Below, piece by piece: positions 6,236-15,227 of a DNA stretch of 35,758 nucleotides. The stretch is from contig CAAFUL010000077.1 of assembly GCA_900766185.1 (NCBI GenBank), positions 1 through 35,758 of the forward strand, given 5' to 3'. Source of the DNA: an uncultured Johnsonella sp. GTDB lineage: Bacteria > Bacillota > Clostridia > Lachnospirales > Lachnospiraceae. Each line of letters begins with the position of its first letter. Within the stretch, counting starts at the first letter, position 1. The notes beneath the pieces were generated by a model. That model did not search any database, was not told where the DNA came from, and worked only from the letters and a program-made list of their open reading frames with translations. The translations under genes were made by a program, and so were the position numbers.

Positions 6236-8350
6236 TTATATTTCAAAAATCAAATCGCCGTAACTTGGCATAGGCCAGTATTCCTTATCTACAAGCATTT
6301 CAAGTTCATCCACAAAATCCCTTAAATCCTTCATTATCGGCACTATCTGCCTGTGGTAGGCAAATGCCTTTTCTTCAATATCAGCTATAGCTGACACCTT
6401 CCTTACTCCTTCATCAAGCTTATGGAAGCTCTTTCTTGCCAAGTTATGCAACTTAACTATTTTTTCAAGTATCTTTATTTCTTCTTCAGGTTCTACATCC
6501 AAATCAAGATCTCTTACCGCCTTTATAGACTTTGCAAGGTCTCCGCTATACTTCATAATCGCAGGCAGCAAGGACTTGCCTGCCATATTAAGCATAGTTT
6601 TTGCCTCTATATTAATAGCCTTTGAATAAGCCTCATACTCTATCTCAAGTCTTGCCTCAAGCTCCGCCTTTGTAAATACATTAAAGTCTTCATAGAGCTT
6701 TACTGCCTTTTTGCTGACTATAGCGGATATAGCCTCTACTGCTGAAGGTATATTGGGCAGTCCTCTTCTTTTTGCCTCTTCAACCCATTCTTTAGAGTAG
6801 CCGTTACCGTTAAATATTATTCTTCTATGAGCTGCAAATGTAGTCTTTACATAGTCATGCAGTGCCATTTCAAAGTCAGGGGCAGCCTCAAGCGCATCAA
6901 CCGCCTCTTTAAAACTTTCAGCCACGATAGTATTAAGTACTACATTGGCAGAAGCTATTGATTCGGAAGAACCCAACATCCTGAATTCAAACTTATTATT
7001 GGTAAATGCAAATGGGGATGTTCTGTTTCTGTCTGTAGCATCTTTTTCAAAATCAGGTAAGGTATTGACTCCTGTTTTTAATATTCCTCCCTGTATGGAA
7101 TGTGTAGCAAGTCCCGTACTGCAAAGCTGATCTATGACATCTTCAAGCTGCTCACCGAGAAATACCGAAATGATTGCGGGAGGTGCCTCATTGGAGCCGA
7201 GTCTTGCATCATTACCCACTGTAGCAGCCGTTTCCCTTAAAAGCTCGGCATGCCTGTCTACAGCTCTTAAAATGCAGGCAAGCACCAGGAGAAATTGCAT
7301 ATTTTCATGTGGCGTAGCTCCCGGATTTAACATATTTATTTTGTCATCGGTAATCAATGACCAGTTATTATGCTTACCTGAACCATTAACTCCTGCAAAG
7401 GGCTTTTCATGTAACAGACAGTGTAGATTATGGTTGAAAGCCAACCTTTTCATGGTTTCCATAACAAGCTGATTATGGTCGGTGGCAACATTTACCTGCT
7501 CGTATATAGGCGCAAGCTCATGCTGCCCCGGTGCCGCTTCATTGTGCTGGGTCTTTGCCGGAACTCCCATTTTCCAAAGTTCGTGGTTTAAATCATTCAT
7601 AAAACGGGCAACCCTGTCTCTTATCGTTCCGTAGTAATGATCATCCAGCTCTTGCCCCTTGGGCGGCATAGCACCAAAAAGCGTGCGTCCCGCATATATT
7701 AAGTCCTTACGCTTTAAGTACATATCCCTGTCTACGATAAAATACTCCTGTTCCGCACCCACACTCGGAACCACTCTTTGAGATCTTTCGTTTCCAAAAA
7801 GTCTAAGCAGCCTTATAGCCTCTTTGTCAATAGCCTGCATTGATCTAAGAAGCGGTGTCTTTCTGTCAAGAGCCTCTCCCTTATATGAACAAAATGCTGT
7901 TGGTATGCATAAAGTTATACCTATGGCATCCTTTCTTAAAAATGCAGGTGAGGTACAGTCCCAAGCGGTATAACCCCTTGCCTCAAAAGTAGCTCTAAGT
8001 CCTCCTGATGGAAAACTTGAAGCGTCGGACTCACCCTTTACCAGCTCCTTTGCAGAAAATTCCAATATAACCTTTTGATTTGAAACCGAAGATATAAAAC
8101 TTTCCTGCTTTTCAGCTGATACTCCCGAAAGCGGCTGAAACCAATGTGTATAATGTGTAGCCCCCCTTTGTATAGCCCATTCCTTCATACCGTGTGCTAT
8201 TACTCCGGCTATGCTTCTGTCAAGCTCCGCACCGTCTTCTATTGTCTTTTTAAGCTTCCTATACACATCTTTCGGAAGATAGGTAGACATAGCCCTGTCT
8301 CCAAATACATCGCAACCAAAAAATTCATCTATACTTTTTACTTCGCCCAT
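6236..8350 (-). CDS. glnN: Glutamine synthetase type III
   Basis: ATP-dependent ligation of ammonia to glutamate, the main ammonia assimilation step. At 704 residues it has the length of GSIII, much longer than type I (about 440-470). Typical GSIII blocks are visible: the N-terminal FGxxVFGDRAM-like segment (FGCDVFGDRAMSTYLPK), FPSGGLRATFEARGYTAWD, VGAEQEYFIVD, HNEAAPGQHELAPIYE, HEKPFAGVNGSGKHNNWS, and GNDARLGSNEAPPAIISVFLG. The start at 8350 is preceded by a GGGGATA ribosome site. The Crp/Fnr gene follows after 5 bases, so they are probably one transcript. A hairpin lies just upstream (8380-8436). Confidence 0.96.
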   Translation of the reverse strand: MGEVKSIDEFFGCDVFGDRAMSTYLPKDVYRKLKKTIEDGAELDRSIAGVIAHGMKEWAIQRGATHYTHWFQPLSGVSAEKQESFISSVSNQKVILEFSAKELVKGESDASSFPSGGLRATFEARGYTAWDCTSPAFLRKDAIGITLCIPTAFCSYKGEALDRKTPLLRSMQAIDKEAIRLLRLFGNERSQRVVPSVGAEQEYFIVDRDMYLKRKDLIYAGRTLFGAMPPKGQELDDHYYGTIRDRVARFMNDLNHELWKMGVPAKTQHNEAAPGQHELAPIYEQVNVATDHNQLVMETMKRLAFNHNLHCLLHEKPFAGVNGSGKHNNWSLITDDKINMLNPGATPHENMQFLLVLACILRAVDRHAELLRETAATVGNDARLGSNEAPPAIISVFLGEQLEDVIDQLCSTGLATHSIQGGILKTGVNTLPDFEKDATDRNRTSPFAFTNNKFEFRMLGSSESIASANVVLNTIVAESFKEAVDALEAAPDFEMALHDYVKTTFAAHRRIIFNGNGYSKEWVEEAKRRGLPNIPSAVEAISAIVSKKAVKLYEDFNVFTKAELEARLEIEYEAYSKAINIEAKTMLNMAGKSLLPAIMKYSGDLAKSIKAVRDLDLDVEPEEEIKILEKIVKLHNLARKSFHKLDEGVRKVSAIADIEEKAFAYHRQIVPIMKDLRDFVDELEMLVDKEYWPMPSYGDLIFEI

Positions 8351-8379
8351 AAATATATTATCCCCATTTATTTATAAAT

Positions 8380-8439
8380 AGGCTGCCGCACTAAGATCGG
8401 AAAATTATATTCTCCGATATGCTAATGCGACAGCCTTTT
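8380..8439. terminator. Hairpin between fba and glnN, probable terminator
   Basis: AGGCTGCCGCA (8380-8390) pairs with TGCGACAGCCT (8426-8436, one C-A mismatch on the plus strand, a G-U pair on the minus strand), with an inner stem ATCGGA (8396-8401) and TCCGAT (8413-8418). The T-run is on the plus-strand side; on the minus strand, where the genes lie, the tail is only moderately U-rich (ATTTATAAAT). It could end the fba transcript or be a structured glnN leader. Confidence 0.5.
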
Positions 8440-8458
8440 AAATTCAATTAACGCTCAG

Positions 8459-9322
8459 TTACGCCTTACCGACTGAACCGAACAATTCCATCTTTTCTTT
8501 TACCATATCTACTATGGCATTAAATCCCGGTGCAAGAAGCTTTCTGGGATCGAAGCCCTTACCTTCAAGGTCTTTTCCCGCTTCTATATACTTACGGGTT
8601 GCCTCGGCAAATACAAGCTGGCACTCGGTATTTACATTGATTTTAGCAACACCCAGACTTATAGCCTTCTTAATCATATCAGCAGGAATTCCGGTACCTC
8701 CGTGAAGAACCAAAGGAATACCGTCAGTCTTTTCCTTTATAGCCTCTAAAACTTCAAAGTTAAGTCCCTGCCAGTTTGCAGGATATTTACCGTGTATGTT
8801 TCCTATACCTGCTGCAAGGAAGTCTATTCCCAAATCAACTATTTTCTTACACTCCTGGGGATCTGCACACTCGCCCATTCCTATAACACCGTCTTCTTCA
8901 CCGCCGATAGAGCCTACCTCAGCCTCTATGGACATACCTTTTTTATGTGCGGCTTCTACCAATTCCTTAGTCTTTGCAAGGTTTTCATCTATAGGAAGAT
9001 GTGAGCCGTCAAACATTATTGAAGAAAAACCTGCTTCTATGCACTTATAGCAGGTATCATAAGTACCATGATCAAGATGTAGGGCTACAGGCTGTGTAAT
9101 CTCCATCTCTTCAATCATAGCCTTAACCATATCCGCTACTGTCTTATAACCTACCATATAGCTTGCAGCACCTGTAGACACTCCAAGTATTACCGGAGAG
9201 TTAAGTTCCTTTGCAGCAGTAAGTACAGCCTTCGCCCACTCCATATTGTTTATATTAAAATGACCCACTGCATAATGCCCTTCTCTCGCCTTTTTAAGCA
9301 TCTGTGTTGCAGAAACTAACAT
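8459..9322 (-). CDS. fba: Class II fructose-1,6-bisphosphate aldolase
   Basis: Zinc-dependent cleavage of fructose 1,6-bisphosphate into two triose phosphates in glycolysis. The 287-residue length fits class IIB enzymes. Visible motifs are HLDHG with H82, D84 and H85, FDGSHLP, EAEVGSIGGEEDGV, the GNIHGKYP histidine and LHGGTGIP. GGAGG before the ATG fixes the start. Related class II aldolases (tagatose-bisphosphate or ketose-bisphosphate) share these motifs, so the exact sugar is likely but not certain. It appears monocistronic, with an extended -10 promoter about 95 bases upstream. Confidence 0.92.
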   Translation of the reverse strand: MLVSATQMLKKAREGHYAVGHFNINNMEWAKAVLTAAKELNSPVILGVSTGAASYMVGYKTVADMVKAMIEEMEITQPVALHLDHGTYDTCYKCIEAGFSSIMFDGSHLPIDENLAKTKELVEAAHKKGMSIEAEVGSIGGEEDGVIGMGECADPQECKKIVDLGIDFLAAGIGNIHGKYPANWQGLNFEVLEAIKEKTDGIPLVLHGGTGIPADMIKKAISLGVAKINVNTECQLVFAEATRKYIEAGKDLEGKGFDPRKLLAPGFNAIVDMVKEKMELFGSVGKA

Positions 9323-9416
9323 ATACTACCTCCTTAAAATTATACCTTCAATTAAATAACATAATGTTTTATTGAGTAAAGCTTACGATTTTCTCAAATA
9401 TATATAAAGCCAATTT

Positions 9417-9425
9417 ATTATAGCA
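9417..9425 (-). promoter_or_regulatory. Extended -10 promoter of fba
   Basis: Minus strand TGCTATAAT (9425-9417) is a consensus extended -10; no strong -35 is seen. Predicted leader is about 88 bases. Upstream at 9462-9478 lies a small hairpin, ATAGGTT-gag-AACCTAT, of unclear role. Confidence 0.5.
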
Positions 9426-9539
9426 TAAGTATAGCTAACTAATCTACAATAAATTTATATAATAGGTTGAGAACCTATATAAGTGATTAGCTATTAGATA
9501 ATTTACAGTTTTCATAACTTACATAGAACTGTTGTAGCC

Positions 9540-11021
9540 TTATACAAGTATATCTTTTACCGTCTTTTTCATATCGGCAATATCACATTCTAGATTATGT
9601 CTTATGTCAGCATTCCTTACTTCTTCAACCGCATTCGGTATTTTTACTTTGCTAAGCTCTTTAAGTTTCTCAACACTTTCCCACTCACCGCTTTTCTTAC
9701 CTTCTATTGCAAAAACTACAGACTCGGCAAATTTGTAGGGGCTTGCCGTAGAGGCTATTACTGTCTTATGCTCATCATTAACAAGCTTTTTATATTCGGA
9801 ATAAGAAGCGTAGGCTACTGCCGTATGTGTATCAAGTACATAGCCTTCTCTTTCATATACGGACCTTATAGCCTTTCTCTGCTCTTCTTCACCTGCATAT
9901 AAGCCTACAAAGTCGGATAAAAAGGCTTTCATCTTCTCATCTATACTGTATTCACCTTTTTCTAAAAGCCCCTTCATAAGCTCTTTAATTTTCCCACTGT
10001 TCATATCTGCCGCAAGGTAAAGCAGCCTTTCTAAATTGGAAGATATAAGTATATCCATTGAAGGAGAAGAGGTCAGTATAAATTCTCTTTTTTTATCATA
10101 TACTCCATTGTTAAAAAAGTCATACAGCACCTTGTTATCATTGGAGGCGCACAGGAGTTTATTGACAGGAAGCCCCATAAGCTTTGCTATGTAAGCGGCA
10201 AGTATGTTACCGAAGTTTCCTGTAGGCACGCAGATATTAATAAGCTCACCTTCCTTTATCTCTTTCTCTCTTACAAGCTTAAGATATGAATAAACATAAT
10301 AAACTATCTGAGGTACGAGTCTTCCTATGTTAATGGAATTGGCACTGGACAGTTGAATGTTATTTGCTGATAGATAATCTATAAATTCTTTATCATTAAA
10401 TATTTCCTTTACTCCGCTCTGTGCCGCATCAAAGTTTCCATGCACTGATACTACATGCGTATTAGCCCCCTTTTGGGTAAGCATTTGCAGCTCCTGTATC
10501 TTGCTCACTCCGCCCTTAGGATAGAATACTATGATCTCAGTGCCTTCTACATCTGCAAAGCCTGCCATAGCGGCCTTTCCGGTATCACCGCTTGTAGCTG
10601 TAAGTATTACTATCTTTTTATTTATTTTGTGCTTTTTCATAGCTGTGGTAAGGAGATAAGGCAGTATGGAAAGAGCCATATCCTTAAATGCAATGGTACT
10701 TCCATGGAAAAGCTCAAGAAAGTAAGCATCTTCAGTCTTTTTAAGCTCGCATATATTCTTTGTATCAAACTTATCATCATAGGCATTATCTATGCAATAT
10801 CTAAGCTCTTCTTTGCTGTAATCATCTAAAAAAAGCTTCATAACCTCATAGGCTACATCTTGGTAAGAACTTTCTTTTAAACTGTATAGATCAAAGTCAA
10901 ACTTAGGCATTCTCTCAGGCATAAATAAGCCTCCGTCTGCTGCCAGACCCTTTAGTATAGCCTCCGAAGCTCTGAGCTTTTCTTTTCCTCCCCTTGTACT
11001 GCTGTATAACATATATTCCAT
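9540..11021 (-). CDS. thrC: Threonine synthase
   Basis: PLP enzyme converting O-phosphohomoserine to threonine. The 493 residues match the longer class of threonine synthases. The N-terminal YSSTRG and LAADGGLFMPE blocks are typical, the PLP lysine is K113 in FHGSTIAFKDMALS, and the phosphate-binding loop is TATSGDTGKAA. Also seen: NSINIGRLVPQIVYY and VPTGNFGNILAAYIAK. A GGGG ribosome site lies unusually far (about 14 bases) before the ATG; the second ATG three codons in is further still. It begins 24 bases after the ABC permease gene and may be read from the same long transcript as the signalling/transport operon, although it has no obvious functional tie to it. Confidence 0.95.
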   Translation of the reverse strand: MEYMLYSSTRGGKEKLRASEAILKGLAADGGLFMPERMPKFDFDLYSLKESSYQDVAYEVMKLFLDDYSKEELRYCIDNAYDDKFDTKNICELKKTEDAYFLELFHGSTIAFKDMALSILPYLLTTAMKKHKINKKIVILTATSGDTGKAAMAGFADVEGTEIIVFYPKGGVSKIQELQMLTQKGANTHVVSVHGNFDAAQSGVKEIFNDKEFIDYLSANNIQLSSANSINIGRLVPQIVYYVYSYLKLVREKEIKEGELINICVPTGNFGNILAAYIAKLMGLPVNKLLCASNDNKVLYDFFNNGVYDKKREFILTSSPSMDILISSNLERLLYLAADMNSGKIKELMKGLLEKGEYSIDEKMKAFLSDFVGLYAGEEEQRKAIRSVYEREGYVLDTHTAVAYASYSEYKKLVNDEHKTVIASTASPYKFAESVVFAIEGKKSGEWESVEKLKELSKVKIPNAVEEVRNADIRHNLECDIADMKKTVKDILV

Positions 11022-11045
11022 AAATATTTCTTATCCCCTTTCATT

Positions 11046-11873
11046 CTACTTATCTTTCTTCCATAAGGAAAATATATTTTTGTGTCTCAAATCAGTATTA
11101 TAAACGCTTAAAACCACTAAAATCAATGAGATAAATAATTGTATTGTTAAAGTCATGCGTATATTATGCATGCTGAATATATTTTCCGGATCAATCAAGT
11201 ATATACCGAAGTTATTAAGCACATAGTTGTATTTGCTGATATTATAAAGATTTAGCAAAAGCAGGCTTACCGGACTTATGAAAAACATATTCTCAAAATT
11301 ATACACACTAAGCAAAATCAAGACTATAAGTACCACATATACCACCTCTATGGCTATACTGCTTTTTTTGCATACCGATGAAACAAATATACCTATAGCC
11401 GCAACATATAATATGCTGACTGCATAAGAGGCTATAAGTGTAATAACCTTATCAACACTTAAAGTTGTATAGATAAGACTTATAAGCTTTACAGGCAGTG
11501 TGGTTATTACAAAAAGACAAACTGTATGTATTGCATAAAAAAGCTTACCTAAAACCAGATCTTTTGCCTTTAATTTTGTTGCCATCAAAAGATACAGGCT
11601 TTGAGTCTCTCTTTCCGTACTTATCCCGAGTGCGGTAAAGCCGGGAAGTATTAAAAATATAAAGGTAAAATCCATGCATACGAGTATCATAAAAAGATTA
11701 AGGAAATCATTATAGTCTATGCGTGCATTCAAAGCCGCATCCGATATATACTTATCTATATTGCTCAAGGCAAACATAAGTATACTTAGGTTAAAAATAC
11801 CTACTGCCAAAGCTATTCTTATATTTTTATTACTAAGCTTTAAATCTCTTTTGTATATAGGGTTAGTAATCAT
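11046..11873 (-). CDS. ABC-2 type transporter permease
   Basis: Integral membrane protein of 275 residues with about six hydrophobic segments: near 18-38, 57-82, 110-135, 145-166, 172-192 and 246-263. A cytoplasmic start carries the short motif NPIYKRDLK, and a loop reads GISTERETQSLYLLMATKLKAKDLVLGKLF, typical of ABC-2 permeases that work with a separate ATPase. Its start overlaps the end of the ATPase gene by 11 bases, so the two form one transporter. Substrate is unknown. Link to the upstream VanR/VanS-like pair suggests an envelope-stress or antibiotic-related export role, but no BceB-type large domain is present. Confidence 0.85.
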   Translation of the reverse strand: MITNPIYKRDLKLSNKNIRIALAVGIFNLSILMFALSNIDKYISDAALNARIDYNDFLNLFMILVCMDFTFIFLILPGFTALGISTERETQSLYLLMATKLKAKDLVLGKLFYAIHTVCLFVITTLPVKLISLIYTTLSVDKVITLIASYAVSILYVAAIGIFVSSVCKKSSIAIEVVYVVLIVLILLSVYNFENMFFISPVSLLLLNLYNISKYNYVLNNFGIYLIDPENIFSMHNIRMTLTIQLFISLILVVLSVYNTDLRHKNIFSLWKKDK

Positions 11874-12813
11874 TTTCTATAATAATCCTCTCCTTATTAC
11901 TTGCAGTAATATCCATGAAAAATGTTTCAAGCTTAGCCTCTTCTCTCATAAACTCACTTACGGGTATATCTTCGGCAACAAGTTTTTTAAGCAAAGCCGC
12001 CTCATCCCTCTTAGTTCCCGTAAATTTAATAAAGAAAATACCCTCTCTTGCACTTACATGTCTTACATTTACATCCTCTTTAAATATCTTAAATGCCTTG
12101 TCTTCATTACCCATTATTCTTATCTTTATAGGATTCGTATTATTAAACTTATTAAGTATATCGCTTAAACTGCTTTCTATTACCATGTGCCCATGATCTA
12201 TAACACCTATATCGGTACAAACTTCCGATAACTCAGACAGCATATGTGAACTTATAAGTATGGTTCTATCCTCAGAGTTAAGCTGCCTTATAAGCTCTTT
12301 AAAACTATAATTTGTCTTGGGATCAAGTCCGGAAGTAGGCTCATCCATAATGATAAAGTCCGGATCGTTAATAAGTGCTCTGGCAAGAGACAGTCTTTGC
12401 TGCATACCTCTTGAAAGACTGCCCACTAAAGATTGCATCTTATCATCAAGTGAGAGCATCTGCAAAAGTTTTGTGTACCTTTGCCTTGCCCTCAAGCCCT
12501 CAAATCCGTAGCAGGAAGCGAAAAACTCCATATACTCTTCTACGGTTATGTTATAATGATAGGCAAAACTGTCGGGTATAAATGCAATTTTTTCTTTTAT
12601 ACCTGAGTATTGCTTTTTCATATCCATATTATAGATTTCTATATCTCCGCTGTCAAAACTCAGTACCCCCGAGACTATCCTCATCAGTGTTGTCTTACCT
12701 GCACCGTTTTGCCCCACCAGACCGTAGATGCTGCCTCTTTCTATATTCATATCAAGAGCATCCAGTGCTTTGAGTTTATTATATGTTTTATTTAATCCTC
12801 TTACTTTAAGCAC
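11863..12813 (-). CDS. ABC transporter ATP-binding protein
   Basis: Energising subunit of the ABC-2 exporter, 316 residues. Walker A is GQNGAGKTT (about residues 34-42), the signature is LSRGMQQRLSLARAL, Walker B is FIIMDEPTSGLDP, and the H-loop is ISSHMLSELSEVC. The first about 215 residues are the NBD, followed by a roughly 100-residue C-terminal extension as in CcmA/NatA-type ATPases. The start codon is GTG (12813-12811), overlapping the upstream TAG stop by one base (TAGTG), with a GGGGAGG ribosome site inside the upstream gene, so translation is coupled. The permease gene follows with an 11-base overlap. Confidence 0.93.
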   Translation of the reverse strand: MLKVRGLNKTYNKLKALDALDMNIERGSIYGLVGQNGAGKTTLMRIVSGVLSFDSGDIEIYNMDMKKQYSGIKEKIAFIPDSFAYHYNITVEEYMEFFASCYGFEGLRARQRYTKLLQMLSLDDKMQSLVGSLSRGMQQRLSLARALINDPDFIIMDEPTSGLDPKTNYSFKELIRQLNSEDRTILISSHMLSELSEVCTDIGVIDHGHMVIESSLSDILNKFNNTNPIKIRIMGNEDKAFKIFKEDVNVRHVSAREGIFFIKFTGTKRDEAALLKKLVAEDIPVSEFMREEAKLETFFMDITASNKERIIIENDY

Positions 12814-15227
12814 TACCTCAACCTCCCCGATACACTCAACATAGGCAAAGCCACCATAACGCTGCTGATATCTACATATCTTATAGTCATTGTATTTGAC
12901 GGAGATAAGTAAGGAGCCAATTCTTCCTTGGTATAAGTAACTACATCATTACTTTTTAAATCATATCTGTTGGTACGATAATTAAAAAATGACATCTCTC
13001 CTTTAAATATCTCATATACATCCGGATCAACAAGATCTGATATTTCACCGGATATTTTTTCAAAATGCAGTTCATCTATATTCATATCCGTTCCGAGTTG
13101 ATACTCAAGTATTACCGGATCAAGACCGTACATGGTATTATTTCTGCTGTCATACCCACCGCCTATTATTGCAGGGCTTTTGGCAAGAATCGATTGGTAT
13201 GTACTGCCGTTTAAGCTGTTACTGAATTCCACATCGAAAGAAAGCAGATTTCTGCCTGAATTTTCTATATTCTTATCCTTTACCATATAATCCATTTCAT
13301 TATCGTCAACAAAGCCTATGATCCTCGCATCCGAATTATAACCCGAATGATACAGATACATATATAACATTATAAGATTGTTTTGCTCCAACCTTTCAAT
13401 ATACATATCTCCCGAACCCTTGTTATAATTTTTAAGTCCGGTAATCAGATTGGCAACGCTGCTGTTGTAAATTATAGGTACGGTATAAACCTTGGTACCG
13501 CTTATATCCTTCGGCACTTCCGGCTCAAGATCTCCAAGCAGTATAAGTTTGCCGAACATAATAATTGCCGCATTTTTTATAGCACAAGGGCATTTGTTGG
13601 TCACTGTTCCGAAAATCTCGTCATTATACAAAGTGATAGAGCTTTCTATACCGTACTTCTTCGTATTCTCACTTAATCTGTTAAGTCTGAAAATGTTATC
13701 AAGCAAGGGACTGTTTGAATTTATATTAATAGTGTTTTCATCTTCTTTATAACTTATAGTTACATCTGAGTTTTCCGAACTTTTAACATCACCCTCATAA
13801 AAAGATACCGGCACTATGTTATAGTCTCCTACAATATTTATACCATAAGGTTTGTCATCCGTACTTCTTAAGTTAATATACACTTCCTCAGATATGGCAT
13901 TTTCACTTATATCGGTTATAGCCGCATAGTTATAAAACTCACCGTGAAACCTGTACTTATCATAGAGCATATATATAAATACTGAAAATAATAAGGTAAA
14001 TAAAATTACGATATTTCTATAATGGATCTCCATATGCAAATGTCTTAACATAAGGTAGAGTATGGGACCTATAAAAAATATGTAGGCAAACATAATTAAT
14101 ATAGTAAGCAGTATTGACGGTAATTTTCCTACTAAACTAAGATCTTTTACCGGCTGTAAGGCATAGAAAAGATCGCTGCCTAAAAAGTTGGCTCCCATAT
14201 TCTCAATATTCTTTGCACTTGCAGTCCAAATCTTTGAAAGTATCTTTGCCGCATAATCACTGTGCCTGTTAGCATAATCTTCCACCTGAACAAAGTCATA
14301 GGCGGATACAACTACAAAGCCATGTACCTTGTCCGTACTGCTAAGCAAAGGTATATCTCCGTTTACAAGTATATTGCCGCTGTGAAGCTGAAGATCTACG
14401 CAGTTAAGACTGACTATATTGTTACCCGGGTCTTCTATTTCCAAACTATAACCCATATCCACTTCATAAGTTCTTGCTTCTTCGTACATATCATCAAGCA
14501 GCTCCGGCGCATATCTTCCCAGAATATCATCAGCTCTTTTTCCGGTTCCAAGCAGCATTATACCACCTTCTCTAACCCACTCCATAAGAGCCCTTGACTG
14601 CTTGTCAGACAGATCCTGCATGCGATAATTACTTATAAGTACTATATCCAGTTGTGAAAGACCTGCCATGTCTTCCGGGAAGCTTTGAGTGCTTAAATTT
14701 ATTACCTTTGAAATATTAACACCTTTATTTACCGACACATTATCAAAATAACTTAAACTGTTCGGAGTATCACTTAGTACTCCTATAAAGATTTTTGATA
14801 TTTCAGTATTATAATCAAGGTCTATATCTTTTTTTGCTACTAAAGTATTAGCTTCATCATATACTTCCACAGAAAGTGAGGATGCATTCCTGTCCACCGG
14901 AATATAATAACTTCTTCTAAAATCCAGAGGATCATCTTTTTTAATTTTAGTTATATACTCATAACGGTAATTTTCTCCTGAAAGTGTCGCAGTCTTTATT
15001 AATACCTTACCGTTAAAATCCTTTTCTCTAACATACTCTATGTTGATCGGAACATATCTTCCGGATCTTACAGTTCCGTCATATGAAAAGCTTATATTTA
15101 TCTCGGACTCTTTTTGCATAGAGTCTTCAAGCCCGGTACTGCTTGCAAATGCCAAATTTGCATATTTATATGAAAGGCATATCATACATAACAAAAATAA
15201 TATTGACAGATATAACTTCTTATACAT
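12813..15227 (-). CDS. Large exported membrane-anchored protein of an ABC operon, unknown function
   Basis: Protein of 804 residues that I do not recognise as a named family. An ATG at 15227 is preferred over the TTG two codons upstream because AAGGA lies 11 bases before it. N-terminal signal or anchor (LYLSILFLLCMICLSY), then an extracytoplasmic region of about 330 residues. This region includes a glutamine-amidotransferase-like fold hint near 195-240 (LDIVLISNYRMQDLSDKQSR, then EGGIMLLGTGKR). Two or more hydrophobic helices near 368-420 follow, then a second beta-rich region of about 370 residues. It overlaps the kinase gene by 8 bases and the ATPase gene by one, so it belongs to the transporter/signalling unit, perhaps as an extracytoplasmic accessory or sensor component. 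Role is inference. Confidence 0.8.
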   Translation of the reverse strand: MYKKLYLSILFLLCMICLSYKYANLAFASSTGLEDSMQKESEINISFSYDGTVRSGRYVPINIEYVREKDFNGKVLIKTATLSGENYRYEYITKIKKDDPLDFRRSYYIPVDRNASSLSVEVYDEANTLVAKKDIDLDYNTEISKIFIGVLSDTPNSLSYFDNVSVNKGVNISKVINLSTQSFPEDMAGLSQLDIVLISNYRMQDLSDKQSRALMEWVREGGIMLLGTGKRADDILGRYAPELLDDMYEEARTYEVDMGYSLEIEDPGNNIVSLNCVDLQLHSGNILVNGDIPLLSSTDKVHGFVVVSAYDFVQVEDYANRHSDYAAKILSKIWTASAKNIENMGANFLGSDLFYALQPVKDLSLVGKLPSILLTILIMFAYIFFIGPILYLMLRHLHMEIHYRNIVILFTLLFSVFIYMLYDKYRFHGEFYNYAAITDISENAISEEVYINLRSTDDKPYGINIVGDYNIVPVSFYEGDVKSSENSDVTISYKEDENTININSNSPLLDNIFRLNRLSENTKKYGIESSITLYNDEIFGTVTNKCPCAIKNAAIIMFGKLILLGDLEPEVPKDISGTKVYTVPIIYNSSVANLITGLKNYNKGSGDMYIERLEQNNLIMLYMYLYHSGYNSDARIIGFVDDNEMDYMVKDKNIENSGRNLLSFDVEFSNSLNGSTYQSILAKSPAIIGGGYDSRNNTMYGLDPVILEYQLGTDMNIDELHFEKISGEISDLVDPDVYEIFKGEMSFFNYRTNRYDLKSNDVVTYTKEELAPYLSPSNTMTIRYVDISSVMVALPMLSVSGRLR

